The position numbers were made by a program, and so were the translations under genes. Shown here in pieces: positions 6,431 to 12,191 of a stretch of 12,191 bases of DNA. Numbering within the stretch: position 1 is the stretch's first letter; each line of letters starts with the position of its first letter. This stretch comes from Trichloromonas sp034002365. Lineage in GTDB: Bacteria > Desulfobacterota > Desulfuromonadia > Desulfuromonadales > Trichloromonadaceae. A model generated the notes under the pieces. The model saw only the letters and a list, made by a program, of their open reading frames with translations. It did not search any database and had not been told where the DNA came from. The stretch lies in assembly GCA_034002365.1 (NCBI GenBank), contig JAVFAR010000082.1:1-12191 (forward strand). Reading direction: 5' to 3'.

Positions 6431-7843
6431 ATGGCCAAACCACCGGTAAAACCACCGAAAGATCAGAAATTGAAACGCCGCGTTCCAGTACCTCCCATCG
6501 AGCTGGACATCAGCCGCCTCGACGACGAGGGGCTCGGGATCGGCTACTACCAGACCAAGGAAGTGCTGATTGCCGGCGCCCTGCCCGGCGAAAAGGTGAC
6601 CTTCGCCATCGAGCACGAAGGGCAGCGGCGCATTATCGGCCAGTTGCGCAAAGTGCTGCGCAAGAGCGTCGAGCGGGGGGTGCCGAGCTGCAAACGCGCC
6701 CAGGACTGCCAGGGCTGTTCGCTCATCGCCATGAACTACCCGGCGCAGCTGCGCTTCAAGGAAGCCAAGGTCCGCCGTCATCTGAGCAACCGGACGCCGC
6801 TGGCCGAAGTGCCGGTCCTCCCCATCCTGGAAGCCGAGCAGCGCCTCGGCTACCGCACCAACGCCAAACTGGTGATGGCCAAGGAACGGGGGGAAGTCAA
6901 GATTGGCCTTTATCGCAGGGGCAGCCACACGGTGGTGGATATCGCCGACTGCCCTTTGCATCATCCCCTGATCAACCGCATTGTCGCCGTGGTCAAGGAA
7001 GAGATCGCCCGGCAGGATGTCTATCTATATAACCCGCGCAGTAAACGGGGTCTGTTGCGCTACCTGACGATCAAGGTCGCTCCGGCGGCGAACCGGGCGA
7101 TGGTCACCTTCGTCTGCTCCGAGCGCAATTTCCGGGATCTCACCCATCTCGGCAAATGGCTGATGAAGAAGGTGCCGGAGGTCGTCTCGGTGCAGCAGAA
7201 CATCAACAGCGCCGAAGGGAATGTGATTTTCGGCCGGGAAACGCTGAAAATGCTGGGAGTGCCCGATCTGGTCGATCAGGTGGGGGAAATCCGCCTGCGC
7301 ATCGCGCCGACCTCTTTCTTTCAGGTGAATAACGAGCAGGCGGCGCGCATCTATGCCCAGGTGCGCCAGTGGGCCGGGCTGAAACCGGGGGAGATCGCCG
7401 TCGATCTCTACTGCGGCATCGGCGGCATCGCTCTCAACCTGGCCCGGGACGCCGCCCGGGTGATCGGCATCGAGGTCAGCGAGGAGGCGGTACGCAACGC
7501 CCGCGAGAATGCCCGCATGAACGAGCGAAACAACTGCGCCTTCATCGCCGGCGACGCCGCCGAACTGATCCACGATCTGGCCGGGGAGCTGCCGCCGGGG
7601 AGCGTCGCCGTGCTCAATCCCCCCCGGGGCGGCTGCGCCGAGGAGGTCTTGACCGAACTGGCGGGCCTGGCGCCGCGCACGATCATCTACGTCTCCTGCA
7701 ATCCCGAGACCCTGGCCCGGGATCTGGAGCTGCTGCACCGCCTCGGCTACGGGACCGAAGCGGTACAGCCGGTGGACATGTTCCCCCAGACCCCGCACGT
7801 GGAATCGATCGCGCGGTTGGCGCCGCTACCGAAAAAAAGCTGA
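6431..7843 (+). CDS. rlmD: 23S rRNA (uracil-C5)-methyltransferase, RlmD/RumA type
   Basis: A 470-residue SAM-dependent enzyme methylating C5 of a uridine in 23S rRNA (U1939 for E. coli RlmD). Residues about 20-80 form a TRAM RNA-binding domain. C87, C93, C96 and C174 match the CX5CX2C...C ligands of the [4Fe-4S] cluster of RlmD. The C-terminal half is a Rossmann methyltransferase: SFFQVN (295-300), SAM-binding DLYCGIGG (325-332), NPPRGG (396-401), and the nucleophilic cysteine C423 in YVSCNP, then FPQTPHVE (451-458). Length fits the family. Paralogues RlmC, RlmCD and TrmA share this core; the intact cluster and TRAM domain favour RlmD or RlmCD, so the exact target uridine is inferred. The ribosome-binding site is weak (AGG about 11 nt upstream). 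The stop codon lies at the first bases of the downstream repeat, so the repeat may have replaced the original 3' end or untranslated region. Confidence 0.92.
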   Translation: MAKPPVKPPKDQKLKRRVPVPPIELDISRLDDEGLGIGYYQTKEVLIAGALPGEKVTFAIEHEGQRRIIGQLRKVLRKSVERGVPSCKRAQDCQGCSLIAMNYPAQLRFKEAKVRRHLSNRTPLAEVPVLPILEAEQRLGYRTNAKLVMAKERGEVKIGLYRRGSHTVVDIADCPLHHPLINRIVAVVKEEIARQDVYLYNPRSKRGLLRYLTIKVAPAANRAMVTFVCSERNFRDLTHLGKWLMKKVPEVVSVQQNINSAEGNVIFGRETLKMLGVPDLVDQVGEIRLRIAPTSFFQVNNEQAARIYAQVRQWAGLKPGEIAVDLYCGIGGIALNLARDAARVIGIEVSEEAVRNARENARMNERNNCAFIAGDAAELIHDLAGELPPGSVAVLNPPRGGCAEEVLTELAGLAPRTIIYVSCNPETLARDLELLHRLGYGTEAVQPVDMFPQTPHVESIARLAPLPKKS

Positions 7844-7997
7844 TGGCGTCGCAAAAACTCGTCAACTGCTGCGTTGCCGCCATCGCCTCGCTGCTTCGAC
7901 GTACATAAGTACGCCTCATTGCTCGACCATGGCGCGCCTTGCATTTGCCGCTTTTTGCTTATCCATCTACTTTGATGTTTTTTTGCGAATGCATCAA
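7841..7997. repeat. About 157-bp dispersed repeat with imperfect terminal inverted repeats (MITE/REP-like)
   Basis: The left end TGATGGCGTCGCAAAAA (7841-7857) matches the complement of the right end, TGATGCATTCGCAAAAA, at 14 of 17 positions, with weaker similarity continuing inward. The centre carries the inverted repeat GTAC-ATAA-GTAC (7901-7912). It fills the gap between two convergent genes, and its first three bases are the rlmD stop codon. I recall very similar multicopy intergenic sequences in Geobacter/Desulfuromonas-type genomes; copy number here cannot be seen from one window. It encodes nothing convincing. Confidence 0.65.
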
Positions 7998-8010
7998 AGT
8001 CTGAGCGGTT

Positions 8011-8223
8011 TTAGGGCGTTTCCATCTCCGCCAGACGCTCCCGGGCCTGGGCGGCGTAGGGGGAATCGGGATATTTTTGCAGGATTTCCCCGTAAAGCTG
8101 CCGGGCGTGCTCGGCGTTGTACTGCCGCTCTTCGAGTTGGGCGGTGTCGTAAAGATCTTTCGCCCGGTCGCCGCAGGCGCAGAGCAAAAGCGCCAGACAC
8201 CCGGCCAGAAACAGTTTTTTCAT
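8011..8223 (-). CDS. Small TPR-like lipoprotein
   Basis: A 70-residue protein. Residues 1-16 are a lipoprotein signal peptide with lipobox L14-C-A-C17, so C17 would be the lipidated cysteine; a second in-frame LAGC at 6-9 lies too close to the N terminus to be used. The mature part (ARQLYGEILQKYPDSPYAAQARERLAEM) resembles a single tetratricopeptide hairpin of the kind found in YbgF and BamD, but far shorter than either. GGAGG lies 7 nt before the ATG at 8223, fixing the start; a longer reading of the frame upstream lacks such a site. G18-D19 after the cysteine gives no clear inner-membrane retention signal. It is divergent from yedF and convergent with rlmD. Function is unknown; it may be an envelope-associated adaptor. 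Confidence 0.8.
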   Translation of the reverse strand: MKKLFLAGCLALLLCACGDRAKDLYDTAQLEERQYNAEHARQLYGEILQKYPDSPYAAQARERLAEMETP

Positions 8224-8278
8224 GACAATCCTCCGTGACAGCTGTTGACGATCGCGAACGGCCCCGCCGATCCCCGAC

Positions 8279-8307
8279 ACCATGCCGCGCGGAAGGACGC
8301 TTGTCAA
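8279..8307 (-). promoter_or_regulatory. Candidate promoter of the small lipoprotein gene
   Basis: On the minus strand a perfect TTGACA (8307-8302) is followed after 17 nt by CATGGT (8284-8279), which matches only 3 of 6 -10 positions. It lies about 55 bp before the lipoprotein ATG. Weak support overall. Confidence 0.35.
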
Positions 8308-8352
8308 AAAGATTTCGCACCACGATTCCAAGAGGAAGGAGCTTACCCGCCC

Positions 8353-8934
8353 ATGAAAACCCTTGATTGCCGCCTGCGGAAATGTCCGGGCCCGGTGGTC
8401 GAGACCCGCAAGCAACTGCTGGCCGAGCCGGATGAACCCCTGACCGTGCTGGTCGGCGACGACACCGCCCGGCAGAATGTCTCCCGCCTCGCCCTGAGCC
8501 TCGGCTGCCGGGTCCAGGCCACCGCCGACGAAGGCGGCTTCGCCCTAAAAATTACCCCCGGCGCCGCGCCCACCGCGGAAACCGCCGCGCCGGCCCCGGG
8601 GAAAACCGTCGTTTATGTGACAACCGACGTCATGGGCGCCGGCAATGACGACCTGGGGCATATTCTGATGAAAAACTTCATTTTCACTCTGGCCGAACTG
8701 GAGACGCCTCCCGATGCCATCCTCTTCGTCAATGGCGGGGTCCGGCTGACCACCGAGGGTTCCGGCGTCATCGAACCGCTGGAAAAACTCGCCTGCAACG
8801 GCGCCGACATCGCCTCCTGCGGCCTGTGTCTGGAGTTTTACGATCTGAAAGACAAGCTCAAAGTCGGCCGCCCCACCAACATGCTCGACACCGTCGAACA
8901 GCTGACCCGCGCCGGACGCGTCATCCGCCCCTGA
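8353..8934 (+). CDS. yedF: Selenium-metabolism sulfurtransferase-like protein YedF
   Basis: A 193-residue two-domain protein. Residues 1-68 are a TusA/SirA-like domain with the C11-P-G-P motif, where the cysteine of TusA proteins carries persulfide; a second cysteine, C6, lies just before it. After an Ala/Pro-rich linker (69-83), residues 84-193 are a DsrE-like domain with the signatures GNDDLGHILMKNF, LFVNGGVRL and ASCGLCLEFYDL (C156 and C159). This fusion is the family named selenium-metabolism protein YedF, which co-occurs with SelD; its reaction is not established, and selenium or sulfur transfer is the usual suggestion. GGAAGGAG lies 11 nt before this ATG, an acceptable distance; an in-frame ATG at 8245 would add 36 residues that do not belong to the domain. 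It is followed by its own terminator, so it is not in one simple operon with selB-selD, but the clustering supports a shared selenium role. Confidence 0.9.
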   Translation: MKTLDCRLRKCPGPVVETRKQLLAEPDEPLTVLVGDDTARQNVSRLALSLGCRVQATADEGGFALKITPGAAPTAETAAPAPGKTVVYVTTDVMGAGNDDLGHILMKNFIFTLAELETPPDAILFVNGGVRLTTEGSGVIEPLEKLACNGADIASCGLCLEFYDLKDKLKVGRPTNMLDTVEQLTRAGRVIRP

Positions 8935-8951
8935 TCCGGTTCGCCTCCCCC

Positions 8952-8986
8952 ATGCCGCCGGAATAATCCCATTCCGGCGGCATTTT
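8952..8986 (+). terminator. Rho-independent terminator of yedF
   Basis: A perfect 13-bp stem (ATGCCGCCGGAAT at 8952-8964, ATTCCGGCGGCAT at 8971-8983) with a 6-nt loop ends in four T (8983-8986). It starts 18 bp after the yedF stop. The T run is short, so termination may be partial. Confidence 0.75.
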
Positions 8987-9200
8987 CACAAACACCCCTT
9001 CAATCTCCAAAACGCCCGCCAAGAACGATCCGTTCATCTTCCCCTCAGCGCCATCCGGCACAATCCGCCACAAAGGAATCATTCAAATCTATCTGATTTA
9101 TAAGAAAATTCTTTCTTGCAAAATAATAAAACAGCGTATCATTATTAACTGGTACGCGGCATCGCGGTTTCGCGCCGGGCATTTCACTGCTGAACCCGGG

Positions 9201-9240
9201 GTGGATCAAAATTGATCAGCGCTGGGGCATTTTGACTCGC
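9201..9240. mobile_element. Possible IS21-type terminal repeat remnant
   Basis: Two loosely similar adjacent blocks, GTGGATCAAAATTGATCAGC and TGGGGCATTTTGACTCGC, resemble the short repeated TGG..CA..TTTTGA units I recall at IS21-family ends. The first contains the inverted repeat GATCAA-AA-TTGATC. No transposase gene or partner end is visible, so this is at best a scar. Confidence 0.25.
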
Positions 9241-9322
9241 AAATAGACCAAGAGGGCGGAAGAACCAGGATTCCCCGCGCGCGAAGACCGGACTTTTCCC
9301 GGCTTCATGCTTAACAAGGGTT

Positions 9323-9339
9323 TTGGCCCGCATCTTGCT
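9323..9339 (+). promoter_or_regulatory. Sigma-54 (RpoN) promoter upstream of the 66-residue protein
   Basis: TTGGCCCGCATCTTGCT has GG at 9325-9326 and GC at 9337-9338, spaced by 10 nt. It matches YTGGCACG-N4-TTGCW at all but one position and is the best sigma-54 match in the window. The predicted start near 9350 gives a leader of about 58 nt. Confidence 0.72.
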
Positions 9340-9407
9340 TACATACAGTTGCAACGGTGGACATCATCACAAAAATTCATAATCTTCAATAAAGAAAGGC
9401 TCAACCC

Positions 9408-9608
9408 ATGCGCGTCGACTTTCCTCTGGAACAGATTTTCGGCCGACCTCCCCGCGAGGTCGAACAGCTCTTTCGCTCCCAAGGGATCGACCCGGAGCTG
9501 CCCTACCGCTCCAAAATCACCTTCGCCGGCGTGACCATCGAGCAGGACGTGCCCCGCGACCGGCGGCCGTCCCGCTTCTTCATCCCCATTCCGGCCCGCA
9601 CCTACTGA
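9408..9608 (+). CDS. Small protein of unknown function (66 residues)
   Basis: I do not recognise this family. The protein is soluble and highly charged, with no signal peptide, membrane segment or cysteine. The N-terminal half (DFPLEQIFGRPPREVEQLFRSQGIDPELPYRS) could form two short helices; the C-terminal half is rich in Arg and Pro and ends in FFIPIPARTY. Evidence that it is real: AAAGG lies 8 nt before the ATG, a strong sigma-54 promoter lies 70-85 bp upstream, codon third positions are GC-rich like the neighbours, and a GC-rich hairpin follows the stop. It precedes selB by 190 bp in the same direction, so a selenium link is possible but unsupported by content. Sigma-54 control suggests production under specific stress, nutrient or surface conditions. 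Confidence 0.65.
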   Translation: MRVDFPLEQIFGRPPREVEQLFRSQGIDPELPYRSKITFAGVTIEQDVPRDRRPSRFFIPIPARTY

Positions 9609-9616
9609 TTCATCCC

Positions 9617-9649
9617 GCGGGCCGTCCCCTCACCGACGGGACGGCCCGC
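9617..9649 (+). terminator. GC-rich hairpin after the 66-residue gene (weak terminator)
   Basis: A perfect 12-bp stem, GCGGGCCGTCCC and GGGACGGCCCGC, with a 9-nt loop lies 8 bp after the stop. No T run follows, only a C-rich tract, so it may be a weak terminator, a processing hairpin or a 3'-end stabiliser. Confidence 0.5.
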
Positions 9650-9754
9650 CCCCCTCCGCCACGCCTACCTTGTGCTTTTCCCCCCGCCATGCTATTTTTC
9701 CCCGACCGGTCCATCGCATTATCTCTATCTATCAACCTGAAGACCTGACTCCGA

Positions 9755-9784
9755 CCCCAGGATGACTGGGGAGGGAGCCTCCCC
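9755..9784 (+). promoter_or_regulatory. Two mutually exclusive hairpins in the selB leader
   Basis: CCCCAG (9755-9760) pairs perfectly with CTGGGG (9766-9771). GGGGAGG (9768-9774) pairs perfectly with CCTCCCC (9778-9784). They share the GGGG at 9768-9771, so only one can form fully. They end 14 nt before the selB ATG, where the only ribosome-site-like sequence is a weak GGGA at 9785-9788. The arrangement suggests an RNA switch controlling selB translation. Confidence 0.4.
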
Positions 9785-9798
9785 GGGAATATAGACGC

Positions 9799-11724
9799 AT
9801 GTCGCAACAGCGCCACATCATCATCGGCACCGCCGGTCACGTCGACCACGGCAAGACCGCCCTGATCCGCGCCCTGACCGGCCAGGAAACGGACCGCCTC
9901 AAGGAAGAGCAGGAACGGGGCATCTCCATCGACCTGGGCTTCGCCGCCTTTCGCCTTCCCGGCGGCCAGGTCGCGGGCGTGGTCGACGTCCCCGGCCACG
10001 AACGTTTCATCCACAATATGCTCGCCGGTATCGGCGGCATCGATCTGGTGCTGCTGGTGGTGGACGTCAACGAGGGAGTCATGCCCCAGACCCGCGAGCA
10101 TCTGCAGATTCTGCAGCTGCTCGACGTCCGCCAGGGAATTCTCGTTCTCACCAAGTGCGATCTGGCCGAGCCCGACTGGATCGACATCGTCGAGGAGGAG
10201 ATCCGCGAGGAAGTCGCCGCGACCTTTCTCAAGGACGCTCCCTGTCTGCGGGTTTCGTCCTTGACCGGCGAAGGCCTGCCGGAACTGACGGCGGCCATCG
10301 CCGAGGCGGTGAAACATCTGCCCCCCAAGGATGCCGACGGCCCTTTACGCCTGCCGGTGGACCGCCATTTCAGCGTCGCCGGTTTCGGCACGGTGGTCAC
10401 CGGCACCCTGCTCTCCGGCACGGTGCGGCCGGGGGACGCGGTGGAGATCATTCCGCCCGGGCTGACCGTGCGCGTGCGGGAAATCCAGGTGCACGGCAAC
10501 AAGCTGAGCGAGGCGCGGGCCGGGCAGCGGGTCGCCCTCAATCTGGCCGGGCTCGACCGCGACCGCCTGCAGCGCGGGGCGGTGGCCGGCGCGCCGGGCA
10601 TCTTCGAGCAGACCGAGCGCCTCGACGCCCGCCTGACCCTGCTCCCCTCGGCCCCCCGCCCGCTCAAGTTCCGCGATCCCGTCCATTTCTACCTCGGCAC
10701 CGCCCGGGTGGTCGGCATTGTCGCCCTGCTCGACCGCGACCAGCTGGAGCCGGGGGAGAGCGCCCTGGTGCAGATCCACCTCGACCGGCCGCTGGTTGCC
10801 CACCGCCAGGACCGCTTCATCATCCGCTCCTATTCGCCGATGACGACCATCGGCGGCGGGCTGGTGATCGACCCGGCGCCGATCAAGCACAAGCGCTTCC
10901 GCGACGAGGTGATGGCCGCCCTGAAGGCGCTGGAGTCGGGGGAGATGGCCTTTCTGCTGCAAAAGCTCGGCGAACAGACCTGCGCCCGGGTCAAGGATCT
11001 GGAACTCGCCTCGGGCCTGGGACGGGAGCGCATCGAGCAGCATCTGGCGCGTCTGGGTGAGGAAGGCCGGGCCGCCCGCCTGGGGGATCAGTGGCTGACG
11101 ACGGAAACCCTGCGCGCCTGGCGCCGCCGCCTGACCGAGGCGACTAAACAGTATCACGAGCAACACCCCTTGCAGCCCGGCATCCCCCACGCTACCCTCA
11201 AGGGAGCGCTCCCCGCCAAGCTCGCCCCCAAGGGCTACGAGCAGCTGCTGGCCGAGGCCCTGGCCGCCGGCGAGTTGGTCCAGCAGCAGGAATGGCTGCG
11301 CCTGCCGGACTTCGCGCCGACCCCGACGGCGGCCCAGCAAAAGGTCATCGACCTGCTCGAAGCGACCTACCGCGCCGAGGGGGTACAGGCCAAGAACCGC
11401 AACGCCATGCTCGAACAGCTGCGCCTCGACCCGGACACGGCCGAGGACTGCTTCGCCCTGCTCTTCGCCGACGGCCGGCTGATCAAGCTCAACGAAGAAA
11501 CATTTCTCCACCGGGATTGTTACAATCAGGCCCTGGCCCGACTCATCGGGCACTTCGCCGCCCACGAGACCCTGACCATGGCCGAGTTCCGCGACCTGCT
11601 CGGCAGCGCCCGCAAACAGACCCAGGCGCTGCTCGAATATTTCGACCGGCAGAAATACACCCTGCGCAAGGAAGATCTGCGGGTGGCCTGGCAACTGCCG
11701 AAGGCTCCCGAAAGACGAGGATAA
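9799..11724 (+). CDS. selB: Selenocysteine-specific translation elongation factor SelB
   Basis: A 641-residue GTPase that brings Sec-tRNA to UGA codons marked by a SECIS hairpin. The EF-Tu-like G domain shows G1 GHVDHGKT (13-20), G3 DVPGH (63-67), G4 TKCD (118-121) and SSLTGEGL near residue 155. Domains II and III follow (RHFSVAGFGTVVTGTLLSG from about 190). The C-terminal part from about residue 370 contains the winged-helix repeats that bind SECIS RNA; the end is AWQLPKAPERRG. Length is normal (E. coli SelB is 614). There is no strong Shine-Dalgarno site at the ATG; two competing hairpins lie just upstream. The stop is 1 nt from the selD start, indicating translational coupling and one operon. 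selA and selC are not in the window. Confidence 0.97.
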   Translation: MSQQRHIIIGTAGHVDHGKTALIRALTGQETDRLKEEQERGISIDLGFAAFRLPGGQVAGVVDVPGHERFIHNMLAGIGGIDLVLLVVDVNEGVMPQTREHLQILQLLDVRQGILVLTKCDLAEPDWIDIVEEEIREEVAATFLKDAPCLRVSSLTGEGLPELTAAIAEAVKHLPPKDADGPLRLPVDRHFSVAGFGTVVTGTLLSGTVRPGDAVEIIPPGLTVRVREIQVHGNKLSEARAGQRVALNLAGLDRDRLQRGAVAGAPGIFEQTERLDARLTLLPSAPRPLKFRDPVHFYLGTARVVGIVALLDRDQLEPGESALVQIHLDRPLVAHRQDRFIIRSYSPMTTIGGGLVIDPAPIKHKRFRDEVMAALKALESGEMAFLLQKLGEQTCARVKDLELASGLGRERIEQHLARLGEEGRAARLGDQWLTTETLRAWRRRLTEATKQYHEQHPLQPGIPHATLKGALPAKLAPKGYEQLLAEALAAGELVQQQEWLRLPDFAPTPTAAQQKVIDLLEATYRAEGVQAKNRNAMLEQLRLDPDTAEDCFALLFADGRLIKLNEETFLHRDCYNQALARLIGHFAAHETLTMAEFRDLLGSARKQTQALLEYFDRQKYTLRKEDLRVAWQLPKAPERRG

Positions 11725-11725
11725 G

Positions 11726-12191
11726 ATGACCGATCAGCCGATCAAGCTCACCGCCCTCTCCAAAACCAGCGGCTGAGCCGCCAAGCTGGCCCCCGGGCCA
11801 CTGGCGCAGGTGCTGCGCCAACTGCCGGTTTTCGAGGATGAAAATCTCCTTTCCAACGCGATCCCCTACGCCGATGCCGGGGTTTATCGCCTCGGGGCGG
11901 AGTGCGCCCTAGTCCAGTCGATCGATTACTTCACGCCCATCGTCAATGATCCCGCTACCTTCGGCCGCATCGTCGGGGCCAACGCCCTGTCGGATATCTA
12001 CGCCATGGGCGCCCGTCCGCTGACGGTGATGAATCTCATCGGCTTCCCCCGCTGCCTGCCCCAGGAGATGCTGGTGGAGATCCTGCGCGGCGGCGCCGAG
12101 AAGGTGCGGGAAGCCGGGGCGGTGATCGTCGGCGGACATACGCTGGAGGACGACGAACCCAAGTACGGCATGGCCGTCACCGGGCTGGTCG
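11726..12191 (+). CDS. selD: Selenide, water dikinase SelD, a selenoprotein (3' end beyond window)
   Basis: SelD makes selenophosphate from selenide and ATP, the selenium donor for Sec-tRNA. The frame from ATG 11726 reads M-T-D-Q-P-I-K-L-T, then ALSKTSG-UGA-AAKLAPG, and continues with SelD signatures: DAGVYRLG, SIDYFTPIVNDPATFGRI, ANALSDIYAMGARP and IVGGHTLEDDEP. The UGA (11774-11776) is codon 17, aligning with catalytic Cys17 of E. coli SelD; the essential lysine follows at K20, while E. coli Cys19 is Ala here. The in-frame UGA at the catalytic position, SelB next door and a SECIS-like hairpin together support selenocysteine, not a nonsense mutation. Standard gene calling would miss the start and begin after the UGA. 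About 155 residues are present; the full family length is about 345. It starts 1 nt after selB. Confidence 0.95.
11774..11820 (+). promoter_or_regulatory. UGA-Sec codon and bacterial SECIS-like hairpin in selD
   Basis: UGA lies at 11774-11776. TGGCGCAG (11802-11809) and CTGCGCCA (11813-11820) form a perfect 8-bp stem, with the apical sequence GCAGGTGCTGC closely resembling the GCAGGTCTGC tip of the E. coli fdhF SECIS as I recall it. The apical G-G-U is about 32 nt after the UGA, within the range usual for bacterial SECIS. A short TGGCC/GGCCA hairpin (11786-11799) lies between them. Confidence 0.75.

Larger units (their letters stand above)
8987..9407. other. AT-rich intergenic region upstream of the 66-residue gene
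   Basis: No gene is supported. From about 9060 to 9160 the base composition drops well below the surrounding GC level, with a small AAGAAA/TTTCTT hairpin at about 9103-9118. A possible insertion-sequence end lies at 9201-9240, and a sigma-54 promoter at 9323-9339. There is no sign of selC: no TTCAAA anticodon loop in a tRNA context and no T-arm. Confidence 0.5.

Noticed and set aside
6128..6964. Minus-strand open frame overlapping the rlmD start
   Set aside because: It is antisense to well-conserved rlmD codons and its product has no recognisable features.
8987..9300. selC (tRNA-Sec) near the selenium genes
   Set aside because: No long-variable-arm tRNA, TCA anticodon loop or T-arm can be found on either strand.
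9606..9735. Read-through of the TGA of the 66-residue protein as selenocysteine, with the following hairpin as SECIS
   Set aside because: The hairpin tip (CTCACCGAC) lacks the G-U core of bacterial SECIS, and the read-through peptide is low-complexity with no family resemblance. TGA is most simply the stop.

Overview
The window is GC-rich, densely coded DNA. The gene types suggest a deltaproteobacterial-type anaerobe, most likely of the Desulfuromonadales/Geobacter group: a selenium locus with SelB, YedF and a selenocysteine-containing SelD, a PEP-CTERM protein, and strong sigma-54 promoter matches. The assignment is an inference from gene content and from a dispersed repeat I recall from that group. 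No rRNA, tRNA or CRISPR array is present.

Left part (1-5420) looks like a surface and extracellular-matrix region. A large secreted protein (minus strand, running off the left edge) carries two carboxypeptidase-regulatory-like beta domains, a PKD-like domain and the start of an LVIVD-type propeller. Next come a CsgD/VpsT-type LuxR regulator (minus), an acyltransferase-3 membrane protein (minus), and a small secreted DNRLRE/CBM96-like protein with a C-terminal PEP-CTERM sorting signal (plus). The regulator and the PEP-CTERM gene each have a well-matched sigma-54 (-24/-12) promoter, so they may share a sigma-54 enhancer-binding activator. Exosortase and exopolysaccharide genes are not in the window.

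Middle part (5420-8230) holds an exported Fe/Mn superoxide dismutase (minus) converging on the PEP-CTERM gene at a shared bidirectional terminator. It is followed by an RlmD-type 23S rRNA m5U methyltransferase (plus), a roughly 157-bp repeat with imperfect terminal inverted repeats at the methyltransferase stop codon, and a 70-residue lipoprotein (minus).

Right part (8350-12191) is a selenium locus on the plus strand: yedF, a 66-residue unknown protein behind a third strong sigma-54 match, selB, and 1 nt later selD, cut by the right edge. selD has an in-frame UGA at codon 17, where E. coli SelD has its catalytic Cys17. A hairpin resembling a bacterial SECIS lies at the expected distance. SelD makes the selenophosphate needed for Sec-tRNA, and SelB delivers that tRNA to UGA, so in this organism SelD synthesis depends on its own product.

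The observations I would check first are the three sigma-54 promoters linking a CsgD-like regulator, a PEP-CTERM protein and an unknown small protein; the hairpin-rich 119-bp unit after the acyltransferase; and the competing hairpins in the selB leader.
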